Shown here: piece after piece, positions 8,138 to 15,810 of the stretch
How positions within the stretch are numbered: position 1 is the first letter of the stretch
How the letters are laid out: every line of letters starts with the position of its first letter
Source of the DNA: JAWVFM01 sp963771655
Lineage (GTDB): Bacteria; Actinomycetota; Thermoleophilia; Solirubrobacterales; 70-9
Length of the DNA: 64,000 bases
Assembly (NCBI GenBank): GCA_963771655.1
Contig: CAVYUG010000004.1
Span: 372,001 to 436,000 of the forward strand
Direction of reading: 5' to 3'
Position numbers and translations under genes: made by a program
The notes under the pieces: generated by a model
What the model saw: the letters and a program-made list of their open reading frames with translations, nothing else
The model's database searches: none
Told to the model about the DNA's origin: nothing

Positions 8138-9009
8138 TGTCGATCATCGTCGGCGAGGGCACAAAGCTTGTCGTCAGCGGGCTGACCGGCCGCGAGGGGA
8201 CCTTCCATGGCCTGCGCAACCGCGACTACGGCACGGACCTCGTCGCCGGCGTGACGCCGGGCAAGGGCGGTCAGGACGTCGACGGCGTGCCGGTGTTCGA
8301 CTCGATCTCCGAGGCCGTCACCGAGCGCGGAGCCAACACGTCGATGGTCTTCGTCCCCGCCCGCTTCGCGGCCGCGGCCATCGACGAGGCGATCGACGCG
8401 GGCGTGGAGACGGTGATCGCGATCACCGAGGGGATCCCCGTCCACGACATGCTCAAGACGTACTGGAAGGCGCGGGACGCTGGGGTGCGGCTGATCGGGC
8501 CGAACTGCCCCGGCGTGCTCTCCCCGGGCAAGGCGAACGTCGGCATCATCCCGGCGCAGTTCTTCGAGAGCGGCTCGATCGGGGTGGTCTCGAAGTCGGG
8601 CACGCTCACCTACCAGATCGGCAACGAGCTGAAGCAGGCCGGCCTTGGCAACTCGACGATCGTCGGCATCGGCGGCGACCCGATCATCGGCTCCGACTTC
8701 ATCGACGTCCTGACGCTTTTCGAGGCCGACGACGAGACCGAGCTCATCGTGATGGTGGGGGAGATCGGCGGCGACGCCGAGGAGCGGGCCGCCGACTTCA
8801 TCGCCGAGTCGGTTTCGAAGCCCGTCGTCGGCTACATCGCGGGGTTCACCGCCCCCGAGGGCAAGCAGATGGGCCACGCCGGGGCGATCATCTCCGGGTC
8901 ATCGGGCACAGCCCAGGCGAAGAAGGACGCGCTCGAGGCGAAGGGCGTGCGGGTGGGCACGAGCCCCACCGAGGCCGCCCAGATCGCGGTCGAGACCCTG
9001 GGGTCGTAA
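8137..9009 (+). CDS. sucD: succinate-CoA ligase (ADP/GDP-forming), alpha subunit
   Basis: 290 aa. The N-terminal CoA-binding Rossmann domain contains GLTGREGTFHGLRNRDYG and VTPGKGG, and PNCPGVLSPGKANVGIIP is the usual mid-protein signature. The phosphohistidine is in GKQMGHAGAIISG near residue 247. It takes phosphate from succinyl phosphate and hands it to the nucleotide on SucC. Translationally coupled to sucC. No obvious terminator separates it from the delta-60 gene, which has its own promoter. Confidence 0.97.
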   Translation: MSIIVGEGTKLVVSGLTGREGTFHGLRNRDYGTDLVAGVTPGKGGQDVDGVPVFDSISEAVTERGANTSMVFVPARFAAAAIDEAIDAGVETVIAITEGIPVHDMLKTYWKARDAGVRLIGPNCPGVLSPGKANVGIIPAQFFESGSIGVVSKSGTLTYQIGNELKQAGLGNSTIVGIGGDPIIGSDFIDVLTLFEADDETELIVMVGEIGGDAEERAADFIAESVSKPVVGYIAGFTAPEGKQMGHAGAIISGSSGTAQAKKDALEAKGVRVGTSPTEAAQIAVETLGS

Positions 9010-9013
9010 GGAG

Positions 9014-9043
9014 TTGCGCCCCGGGCCTGTGTGGTCGTAGACT
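9014..9043 (+). promoter_or_regulatory. promoter of the delta-60 repeat gene
   Basis: TTGCGC at 9014-9019 and TAGACT at 9038-9043 are separated by 18 bp and fit a housekeeping-sigma promoter. The predicted start of transcription near 9050 lies just before AAGGAGGG. It therefore excludes the GTG at 9031 as a start codon of this transcript. Confidence 0.5.
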
Positions 9044-9060
9044 CGCGCCAAGGAGGGCTT

Positions 9061-10857
9061 ATTCGAGCATCGCGAAAAATCGTCGCACCGGCGCTGGCCG
9101 CGTTCGTGGCGCTCCTCGTACCGGCGCTGGCGCTCGCCGCCGAGGGTGACCTCGACGCCGGATTTGGCTCGGGCGGCACGGTGATCACGCCGATCGGGAC
9201 GTCGACCGACGAGGCGCATGCCATGGCGATCGACTCTCAGGGAAGGATTGTCACCGCCGGTCAGAGCATCAACGGCACCGCCCTCGACGACTTCGCGCTC
9301 GCCCGCTACGAGGAGAACGGCAGCCTGGACGCGGGCTTCGGCAGCGCCGGAGAGGTGACCACGGGGTTCGGCACGAAGACGGACGACCTCGGCCGTGGCG
9401 TCGCGATCGACTCGCAGGGACGCATCGTCGCCGTCGGATCCAGCAACGACGGGCTGGGCGGGCCGAGCGACTTCGCCGTGGCTCGCTTCACATCCACCGG
9501 AAGCCCCGACGGCGGCTTCGCAGGCGCCGGGAAGGTCCTGACGTCCGTGCGAAGCGGGGACGACGCCGCAGCCGCTGTGGCGATCGACTCCCAGGACCGT
9601 GTCGTCGTCGCGGGCCGCAGCTCCAACGGCCTCAACGACGACATCGCGGTGGTCCGCTACCGGACGGACGGAACGCTCGACACGTCGTTCGGCGGCACCG
9701 GGAAGGTGACGACACCGGTTGGAAGCGGCCTCGACCGCGCCAACGCCGTTGCGATCGACTCCCAGGGACGCATCGTCGTCGCCGGACCGACGTTCAATGG
9801 CACGAAGGACAACTTCGCCGTGGTCCGCTACCGGGCCGATGGTGGTCTCGACACCACCTTCACCGGAACGGGCAAGGTGACGACGTCCATCAGCGCCTCG
9901 GGATTCGACAGGGCGAACGCGGTTGCCATCGACGCACAGGGAAGGATCGTTGTCGCGGGCCAGACCTTTAACGGGGCCGACGACGACTTCGCGCTCGTCC
10001 GTTACAACCCCAACGGCACGCTGGACACGACGTTCAACGGCACGGGGAAGGTCACGACTGCGATCGGCAACGGGGACGACGAGGCGAACTCGGTGGCCAT
10101 CGACCAGCAGGGACGGATCGTGGCCGGCGGAGCGGTCTTCAACCCCAACGCCGACTTCGGGGTCGCCCGCTACAACGCCGACGGCGCGCTCGACACCAGC
10201 TTCAACGGCGTCGGCAAGGTCACGACGTCGCTAACCGCAGGCAACGACCGCATCCGCGGCCTGGCGATCGATCAGCGCGATCGCGTGGTCGCCGCCGGCG
10301 ACACCGGGAACGATTTCGCGCTCGCACGCTACATCGGCGACGAGGTGCCGCCCAAGGTGACGTTCGGCGGCGGCGGCCCGCCGCCTGGGAGCTTCACGAA
10401 CGACCCGACCCCGACCTTCACGTTCTCGAGCTCGGAGAGCGGGTCGACATTCGCGTGCGGCATCGATGCGATCCCGCCCACGCCATGCAGCTCGCCGTTC
10501 ACCGTCGGCACGTCGCTCGCCGACGGTGCCCACTCGGTCTCGATCGTCGCGATCGATCGCGCGGGCAACGCCTCGGCTGCCCTCAGGCGGACGTTCAAGG
10601 TCGACACGCGCAAGCCGACGCTCAAGATCAAGGGCGATCGTCGGATCGACGCGAGGCGCGGCGAGGGCATCGCCAAGCTGAAGCTGAAGGCCAACGAGCC
10701 GGTGACCCTCCGCTGCAAGGTCGACAGGGAGAAGCCGGAGAGCTGCGACGCGAGGTTCCGGGTGAGGCTCGAAATCGGCAGGCACAAGCTCAGGGTGACG
10801 GCGACCGATCGCGCCGGGAACCGCTCCTCGAAGAAGAAGCGGCTCGTCGTCGCGTAG
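9061..10857 (+). CDS. exported delta-60 repeat protein with C-terminal Ig-like domains
   Basis: About 598 aa. A signal peptide runs from the RASRK basic end through ALAAFVALLVPALALA, ending before AEGDLDAGFG. Seven ~60-residue delta-60 repeats follow, each pairing AIDSQGRIVVAG with FALVRYxxxGxLDTTF and GTGKVTT; together they should build a beta-propeller. After residue ~430 come two Ig/Big-type segments (VTFGGGGPPPG..., KPTLKIKGDRRID...) with a single disulfide-capable pair in each, and a basic tail. The start is odd: the perfect AAGGAGGG at 9050-9057 points to ATT at 9061, whereas the GTG at 9031 lies within the promoter. Role outside the cell unknown. Confidence 0.8.
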   Translation: MRASRKIVAPALAAFVALLVPALALAAEGDLDAGFGSGGTVITPIGTSTDEAHAMAIDSQGRIVTAGQSINGTALDDFALARYEENGSLDAGFGSAGEVTTGFGTKTDDLGRGVAIDSQGRIVAVGSSNDGLGGPSDFAVARFTSTGSPDGGFAGAGKVLTSVRSGDDAAAAVAIDSQDRVVVAGRSSNGLNDDIAVVRYRTDGTLDTSFGGTGKVTTPVGSGLDRANAVAIDSQGRIVVAGPTFNGTKDNFAVVRYRADGGLDTTFTGTGKVTTSISASGFDRANAVAIDAQGRIVVAGQTFNGADDDFALVRYNPNGTLDTTFNGTGKVTTAIGNGDDEANSVAIDQQGRIVAGGAVFNPNADFGVARYNADGALDTSFNGVGKVTTSLTAGNDRIRGLAIDQRDRVVAAGDTGNDFALARYIGDEVPPKVTFGGGGPPPGSFTNDPTPTFTFSSSESGSTFACGIDAIPPTPCSSPFTVGTSLADGAHSVSIVAIDRAGNASAALRRTFKVDTRKPTLKIKGDRRIDARRGEGIAKLKLKANEPVTLRCKVDREKPESCDARFRVRLEIGRHKLRVTATDRAGNRSSKKKRLVVA

Positions 10858-10858
10858 G

Positions 10859-12202
10859 TCAGCCCGAGGCGACCCGCACGGCCGCGCGCGCGTTGCGGCG
10901 CGCCGCCGGCGCCGAGAGCGGCCCCGGCCCGAACTCGACCACGAACGCCCTGCCGCCCGCGCGATGGTTCTCCCAGTCGATCGCCGTGCCCGGCAGGCCT
11001 GCCCCCTGACACGAGAGCGGCAGGCCGACGAGCCTCGCGTATCGGTGCTGGATCCGGTTCGCGCCGTGGCACGGGTCCCGCAGGACCGCGCCCCACGGCT
11101 GGTGGTACCAGATCGAGACATCCGGCCGGATGCGGCGGACCAGGCGACGGACGGCTCTCGATTCGGGCTCTGAGAGGGGGTGCGGGCCCTGGTAGTAGCG
11201 GCTCGAGGGCGGCTCGGCCCGCCTCCAGCGGTAGGGGAAGTTCCGGTTCAGGTCGACGCCGTGAGCGTTCTGGCGCCGGTGGAGGCGACTGCCATCGGGG
11301 TTGACCGTCTTGACGGTCCAGAGGGCGAGATCGGTCGGGATGTGCCGGCGGGCGCGGAGGGCCCGGACCACCTTGCGGCCGGCCGGCTCGTCGCCATGGA
11401 TCTGGCCGACGACGAGCTCGGTTCGAGCCGCGTCCGCCGCTCCTTCGCGCAGGGCGACGAGTGGCCGCCCGCGCAAGCTGTGGCCGAACCTGAAGCGTGC
11501 CGCCTCCGGAGACTTCGACTCCGAGCCGAGGCGGCGAAGGTGACGGCGGAACGTCACCACGTCGCGCCGTTGCCAGTCGGTGTGGTCGTTTCGCCACCCC
11601 TCGCGGTCCCGGAAATAGGGGCTGTCGTTGGCCATGGCGTGGCCGATGACGTTGCGGGCCCTGATCCCGTACCTCGCCTGCAGCCAGCGGACGAGATGGA
11701 GCGCGGCGTTGAGCTGCGGACGGCGGTGGAGGATGGCCAGGTCGGAGCGATGCGAGCTCGAAAGCTGCTCCTGGACTATCTCGATCCCGATCGCCGTGTG
11801 GTTGAGGCCGATCGTGTGCCGGCACCGGATCCGGAGCGGAACGATCCGGTGGATCACGCCGCTCTTGCCGATGATGAAGTGCGCGCAGCTTCCGGGCAGC
11901 TCGCCGAGGACGGGGGCGTTGGAGGCGAAGGTGTTGCGAGCGGGGGCGTAGGTCGCCGAGGTCGTGTAATGAAGGACGATCACGCGGGGGTTGCGGAGGC
12001 GCCATGTGCGCTGGCCGTAATGACGCTGCGAGTACGCCGCCATCTCACGCTTCCGTTCCTTTCCAAACGGAATCCGGTCATCGCTGATGCGCGGTCGCGA
12101 AGGTGCCGGGCGGTCGCTCTCCGCTCCTGCGCTCACCGCGGCCGCGCCGATGGCAAGGGCCCCCGCCGCGCCCAGGAGGGCAATGCCCAGACGGGCGTTC
12201 AT
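10859..12202 (-). CDS. exported N-acetylmuramoyl-L-alanine amidase fused to an M14 carboxypeptidase domain
   Basis: 447 aa from ATG 12202 (MNARLGIALLGAAG..., signal peptide to ~AGA). Residues ~50-215 are an Amidase_2/PGRP-type domain: VIVLHYT (His78), LNHTAIGIEIVQ (His135), VIGHAMAND (His188), NDHTDW (His207/Asp209). Residues ~238-447 match M14 zinc peptidases of the MpaA type. His269 and Glu272 fall in QIHGDEPAGR, followed by VDLNRNFPYRW, WYHQPWG (His367, third zinc ligand) and VVEFGPG (Glu423, catalytic). All expected catalytic residues are present. One chain could cut the MurNAc-L-Ala bond and then trim the released stem peptide in the wall. Divergent from the aminotransferase gene, only 19 bp between starts. 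Confidence 0.85.
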   Translation of the reverse strand: MNARLGIALLGAAGALAIGAAAVSAGAESDRPAPSRPRISDDRIPFGKERKREMAAYSQRHYGQRTWRLRNPRVIVLHYTTSATYAPARNTFASNAPVLGELPGSCAHFIIGKSGVIHRIVPLRIRCRHTIGLNHTAIGIEIVQEQLSSSHRSDLAILHRRPQLNAALHLVRWLQARYGIRARNVIGHAMANDSPYFRDREGWRNDHTDWQRRDVVTFRRHLRRLGSESKSPEAARFRFGHSLRGRPLVALREGAADAARTELVVGQIHGDEPAGRKVVRALRARRHIPTDLALWTVKTVNPDGSRLHRRQNAHGVDLNRNFPYRWRRAEPPSSRYYQGPHPLSEPESRAVRRLVRRIRPDVSIWYHQPWGAVLRDPCHGANRIQHRYARLVGLPLSCQGAGLPGTAIDWENHRAGGRAFVVEFGPGPLSAPAARRNARAAVRVASG

Positions 12203-12207
12203 ATATC

Positions 12208-12213
12208 TAGACT
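12208..12213 (+). promoter_or_regulatory. -10 box of the aminotransferase gene
   Basis: TAGACT ends 8 nt before ATG 12222, again implying a leaderless mRNA. It lies within the 19-bp gap to the divergent amidase gene, so both promoters must overlap the opposite coding region. Confidence 0.45.
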
Positions 12214-12221
12214 CGCAGTCC

Positions 12222-13328
12222 ATGGCCTCCGACGTCATCAGCTTCGCCCGCGGCGCTCCGAGCGCCGACATCCTGCCCCGCGAGCTCGTGCGCGAGGCGG
12301 CCGCGAGGGCGCTCGAATCTGACTGGGAACGGGCGCTGTCCTACGGGACCGGGAGGGGCCATCCGGAGCTCTGCGAGTGGCTCGCGGAGTTCCACGGCGT
12401 CGACGCCGGCCAGGTGATGGTCACCAACGGCTCGCTCGAGGCCGGCGTCCTGCTCTTCGAGCACGCCGTCGAGCCGGGCGATCGGGTGATCGTCGAGCAG
12501 CCCTCGTACGACCGCACTCTCCTGCTCCTCCATCGCCGCGGCGCCACGCTCACGGGGGTGCCGCTCGACCCCGATGGGATCAACCTGAGCTACCTCGAAG
12601 AGACCCTGGAGATCGGCCCTGCGCCGAAGCTCGTCCACCTCATCCCGACCTTTCAGAACCCGGCCGGCTGCACCCTGTCCGACTCCAAGCGCCACCGGGT
12701 CGTCGAGCTCGCGGCCGACTACGACCTGCGGATCTTCGAGGACGATCCCTATGCGGAGATCTACTTCGAAGCCGTCGAGGCGATGCCGACGATGCTCTCG
12801 ATGGACGAGGGCGGGCGGATCATCTACGCCTCGTCGTTTTCGAAGACGGTCAGTCCCGGAGTGCGTGTCGGCTACCTGGTCGGCCCCGCGGAGGAGATCG
12901 CCGCGCTCGCGAAGCGCGGCAACGAGAACTACATCTCGCCCAACATGCTTGCCGAGTCGATCGTGTTCGAGCTTTGCCGCTCGGGCGGACTCGCGCGGAA
13001 CATCGACATCGTCCGGCACGCCCTGCGCGAGCGGCGCGACGCGCTCGTTGCCGCGCTGTCCGAGCGGATCCCGGAGGCCGACTTCGTGATCCCCGGCGGC
13101 GGCTACTTCCTCTGGCTCACGCTCGCCGACGACGTCGACTGCGCCGAGCTGCTCAGCGCCGCCAAGGACGAGGGTGTCGCCTTCGTCCCGGGCGCCGACT
13201 TCATGCTCGAGGGCGGAGCCTCGAGCCTGCGGCTGTCGTTCGCCAGCGTGCCCGTCGGGGAGGTCGACGAGGGCGTCGACCGGATCGCCCGCGCGCTCGA
13301 CCGCGTGCGCGCCGCGAGCCCCGCCTAG
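12222..13328 (+). CDS. PLP-dependent class I/II aminotransferase (2-aminoadipate transaminase-like)
   Basis: 368 aa from ATG 12222. Fold-type I signatures are YGTGRGHPELCEWLAE, VTNGSLEAGVLLF, PTFQNPAGCTLS, EDDPYAEIYF, and the Schiff-base lysine in YASSFSKTVSPGVRVGYL near residue 210, with the phosphate-binding arginine in SPGVRVGY. The chain lacks the HTH of MocR regulators but follows their aminotransferase domain closely, as do LysN-type 2-aminoadipate/aromatic transaminases. Cytosolic. The amino donor and acceptor cannot be set from sequence. The longer upstream frame overlaps the amidase gene and is rejected. Confidence 0.87.
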   Translation: MASDVISFARGAPSADILPRELVREAAARALESDWERALSYGTGRGHPELCEWLAEFHGVDAGQVMVTNGSLEAGVLLFEHAVEPGDRVIVEQPSYDRTLLLLHRRGATLTGVPLDPDGINLSYLEETLEIGPAPKLVHLIPTFQNPAGCTLSDSKRHRVVELAADYDLRIFEDDPYAEIYFEAVEAMPTMLSMDEGGRIIYASSFSKTVSPGVRVGYLVGPAEEIAALAKRGNENYISPNMLAESIVFELCRSGGLARNIDIVRHALRERRDALVAALSERIPEADFVIPGGGYFLWLTLADDVDCAELLSAAKDEGVAFVPGADFMLEGGASSLRLSFASVPVGEVDEGVDRIARALDRVRAASPA

Positions 13329-13418
13329 TAGGCAGTCCTTACCAACCGTTCACACGAGGTTTATTCCGGCGGCCTACTCTCGCCGCGATCACCAAGAAAG
13401 ACCATGGAGGAGTGGGGG

Positions 13419-13616
13419 ATGAGCCCGATAACGATGGTGGAAGGAACGCGCGAGCTCGACCCGGTGGGCGAGCGCAACCTGGCCGAGCGCCGCTTCTCGG
13501 CACTCGCGGCGGCAATCCGGGAGCACGAGGCCAAGGTCCGTCGGCGCGAGTACCTGATGCGCCCCCAGGATGCGGTGCTCTACCGGCGCCTGCGGCAGAT
13601 CTGCGGCGAGTCGTAG
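13419..13616 (+). CDS. small charged protein, 65 aa, unknown
   Basis: ATG 13419 is preferred over ATG 13404 because GGAGG at 13406-13410 then sits about 8 nt upstream. The product is highly charged with a long predicted helix (ERNLAERRFSALAAAIREHE...) and ends ...YRRLRQICGES with a single cysteine. A TACTCT -10-like box lies at 13375-13380. I recognise no family. A strong ribosome-binding site and a good codon pattern argue that it is expressed. It lies between the aminotransferase and the convergent DtxR gene. Confidence 0.6.
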   Translation: MSPITMVEGTRELDPVGERNLAERRFSALAAAIREHEAKVRRREYLMRPQDAVLYRRLRQICGES

Positions 13617-13631
13617 CCCCCGCCGGCGCCG

Positions 13632-14345
13632 TCAGCGCCCGTAGCGATCCGAGCTGAGCACCAGCTGCTCGGGGAGCGGCGGGCGCGGCGGCGGCGATGG
13701 GTCGGCGCGCACTGAGACCGTCTCCGCAACGCTGCGCGAGATCGCGTGGTGCTCACCGCCCGACGCCACGACGACCTGGTCGTCGTCCGAGCTATCGAGG
13801 GAGCCCTCGAGGCCCGGGTGGAGGCCGGACTCCTTCAGGTAGTGCAAGAGCTCCTCGGCCTCGTTCTCGAACCGCAGGATGACGACGCTCGCGCCGGGCT
13901 CGACGTCGGCGAGGAGCGCGCCGCGCTCGCGCTGCCCCTCGGCGAGCGGGTGCCCGTGCGGACAGGTCTTCGCGTCGCCGATCGCCGCGAGCATCCGCTC
14001 CTCGAGCACCGGTGACATCGCGTGCTCGAGCCGCTCAGCCTCCTCGTGAACCTCGTCCCACGGGATGCCGAGGACGTCGGTGAGAAAGCGCTCGATCAGC
14101 CTGTGGCGCCGCACGATCGCGGAGGCGTGGCGGCGGCCCTCGTCGGTGAACGACAGCGACTTGTCGTCGGCGCGGACGACGTAGCCATCGTCCTCGAGAC
14201 GCCCGATCATCTCGTGCACCGTGGGCGCCGAGAGCTGCATCGCGCGGGCGATGTTCGCGCCCGTGATCGGCAGGCCCGCCTCCTCCAGCCAGAACATGAT
14301 CTGGAGGTACTCCTCCTCGGCGACCGTTACGGCCTGACTGGACAC
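13632..14345 (-). CDS. DtxR/MntR-family metal-dependent transcriptional regulator
   Basis: 237 aa from GTG 14345. The N-terminal winged helix includes EEYLQIMFWLEEAG and ITGANIARAMQLSAPTVHEM (recognition helix). Dimerisation and metal sites are seen in HEEAERLEHAMSPVLEERM and CPHGHPLAEG, which supply the Cys/His/Glu ligands for Fe2+ or Mn2+. The C-terminal ~75 residues form a FeoA/SH3-like domain (LLADVEPGASVVILRFE...). With metal bound it would repress uptake genes or activate storage genes. No metal transporter lies nearby, so the regulon is elsewhere. Confidence 0.9.
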   Translation of the reverse strand: MSSQAVTVAEEEYLQIMFWLEEAGLPITGANIARAMQLSAPTVHEMIGRLEDDGYVVRADDKSLSFTDEGRRHASAIVRRHRLIERFLTDVLGIPWDEVHEEAERLEHAMSPVLEERMLAAIGDAKTCPHGHPLAEGQRERGALLADVEPGASVVILRFENEAEELLHYLKESGLHPGLEGSLDSSDDDQVVVASGGEHHAISRSVAETVSVRADPSPPPRPPLPEQLVLSSDRYGR

Positions 14346-14365
14346 CCGATCGATGGTAGTGGGCC

Positions 14366-15178
14366 TCAGGCCCGGTCCATGAGCGTTGAGACGACCGCCT
14401 CGTAGAAGCCCTCGCCCATCGCCCCCTCGGTGACCGCAGCATTGGGGAAGCGCGCCATCGCCTCCCGCATGCCCGGATCTCGCGCCGGCCCGTTCGCCAC
14501 CGCGAAGAAGCGGCCAACCGCGGTCGCGGAGTCGAGGTCCTCGAGGGAGTCGCCGACGGCGATGCACTCCGACTCGTCATAGCCCCGGGCGCCCAGGTGG
14601 AACGCGACTCCCTTCGCCTTGCTGGCGCCGCCGGGCACGAGGTGGTAGGCGTGCGGAACGTCCACCCCTGCGACGGGCGTGGAGATGGCGCCGTTGTCGA
14701 GGAACCGAAGGTCGTCGTGACCCGCCTCGGCCAGGGCTTGATTCGCCTCGCCCACGTCGACGCTGCCGCGAAAGAGGTGCGACAGGAACCGGTCGTGGTG
14801 CCAGGGCGCGTGCCATTCGAGCCTTCCGGGGAAGCGCTCGAAGAGAAGATCGGGGATGCCGTCGTCGAGCATCCGCTGGGCAGGCGTAGCGCCGTCGTCG
14901 ACGGTCCATTCCCCCGTCAGGTAGGTGCGCTCCCCGTCGATCACCACGCCACACCCCGCTTCGTAGATGTAGGAGGTCTGCCCGATCAACCTCGCGTCCG
15001 CCATCACCTGCGCCTCGCGTCGGCCGGACATGATCACGACCTCGACCTCGGCGCGGTGACACGCTTCGAGGGCCCGGGCCTGCGCCATCGAGAACGCGCC
15101 CTCGGCATCGCGGAAAAGGGAGCCGCCGCGTCCGAGGAGGGTCCCGTCGAGGTCGGTGTAGACGCAGCGCAGGGCCAT
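14366..15178 (-). CDS. HAD-IIB (Cof-like) sugar phosphatase
   Basis: 270 aa. Motif I is VYTDLDGTLLGRGG (nucleophile and acid Asp), motif II VVIMSGRRE, motif III lysine in GGASKAKGVAFHLG, and motif IV AVGDSLEDLDSA. The cap between motifs II and III is the type IIB alpha/beta cap of Cof and mannosyl-3-phosphoglycerate/sucrose phosphatases. Probably a cytosolic sugar-phosphate phosphatase of unknown substrate. Divergent from the carbonic anhydrase gene across a 25-bp gap that appears to hold a shared, symmetric promoter element. Confidence 0.83.
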   Translation of the reverse strand: MALRCVYTDLDGTLLGRGGSLFRDAEGAFSMAQARALEACHRAEVEVVIMSGRREAQVMADARLIGQTSYIYEAGCGVVIDGERTYLTGEWTVDDGATPAQRMLDDGIPDLLFERFPGRLEWHAPWHHDRFLSHLFRGSVDVGEANQALAEAGHDDLRFLDNGAISTPVAGVDVPHAYHLVPGGASKAKGVAFHLGARGYDESECIAVGDSLEDLDSATAVGRFFAVANGPARDPGMREAMARFPNAAVTEGAMGEGFYEAVVSTLMDRA

Positions 15179-15191
15179 TCGCGGAGGCCGC

Positions 15192-15198
15192 TACGGTA
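15192..15198. promoter_or_regulatory. overlapping divergent -10 boxes
   Basis: The near-palindrome CTACGGTAG contains TACGGT on the plus strand (6 nt before ATG 15204) and TACCGT on the minus strand (14 nt before ATG 15178). One symmetric -10 element could therefore serve both genes. Confidence 0.4.
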
Positions 15199-15203
15199 GC
15201 CGT

Positions 15204-15806
15204 ATGAGCGCGGCGGACGAGGCGCTGGCCAGCCTGCTCGCGGGCAACGAGCGCTTCGCCGAGGGGGCGCCGGCCCGCGACGGCATCGATCCTGCGCGCC
15301 GTGCTGCCGTCGCCGCGCGAACAGCGCCCGCACACTTCGTGCTCTCCTGCTCCGACTCCCGGGTGCCCCCCGAGATCGTCTTCGACCAGGGCCTCGGCCA
15401 CCTCTTCACGGTCCGGGTGGCCGGGAACACCGCGTCCGACCCGGCGATCCTCTCCAGCATCGCGTTCGCCGCGAAGCAGCTCGGGGTCCCGCTGCTCGTC
15501 GTGCTGGGGCACCGCCGCTGCGGGGCCGTCGCCGCCGCGACCGCGCAGGCCGTGGCGGCCGAGAGCGCCGGCGACGGCATCGCCGGCGCCGTGGCGCCGA
15601 TCGTCCCGGTCGTGGAGCGGCTGGTCCGCCTGGAGCCCGAGGCTTCGCATGAGGCGCTCGCCGAGCGCGCGGTGCGAGCCAACGTCGAGGCGACGGCCGC
15701 CGCGATCGCCGAGAGCCCCGGCCTGGCCGAGCTCGTGCGCGGCGGCGCCCTGACGATCGTCGGCGCCGAGTACGACCTCGACTCCGGAAGGGTCGAGGTC
15801 CTCTAA
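15204..15806 (+). CDS. beta-class carbonic anhydrase
   Basis: 200 aa. Zinc and active-site residues are intact: CSDSR (zinc Cys plus the Asp-Arg dyad) near residues 49-53, then the His and second zinc Cys in LGHRRCGAV near residues 102-107. The N-terminal LLAGNERFAEG and the VRVAGN segment are typical of the family. It interconverts CO2 and bicarbonate for carboxylases and pH balance; no signal peptide. It begins a plus-strand run whose next gene follows after only 4 nt. Confidence 0.92.
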   Translation: MSAADEALASLLAGNERFAEGAPARDGIDPARRAAVAARTAPAHFVLSCSDSRVPPEIVFDQGLGHLFTVRVAGNTASDPAILSSIAFAAKQLGVPLLVVLGHRRCGAVAAATAQAVAAESAGDGIAGAVAPIVPVVERLVRLEPEASHEALAERAVRANVEATAAAIAESPGLAELVRGGALTIVGAEYDLDSGRVEVL

Positions 15807-15810
15807 CCGG

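Noticed and set aside
9031..9060. GTG 9031 as start of the delta-60 protein
   Set aside because: It lies between the -35 and -10 boxes of the apparent promoter, so it would not be in the transcript; the ribosome site is downstream.
9160..10330. Regular ~180-bp repetition suggesting a CRISPR or DNA repeat array
   Set aside because: The period is the 60-residue delta-60 protein repeat. Units differ at synonymous positions and stay in frame, with no spacer structure.
10329..12005. 558-codon minus-strand frame across the delta-60 and amidase genes
   Set aside because: Pro/Arg-rich shadow of the amidase gene in another frame, with no motif of its own.
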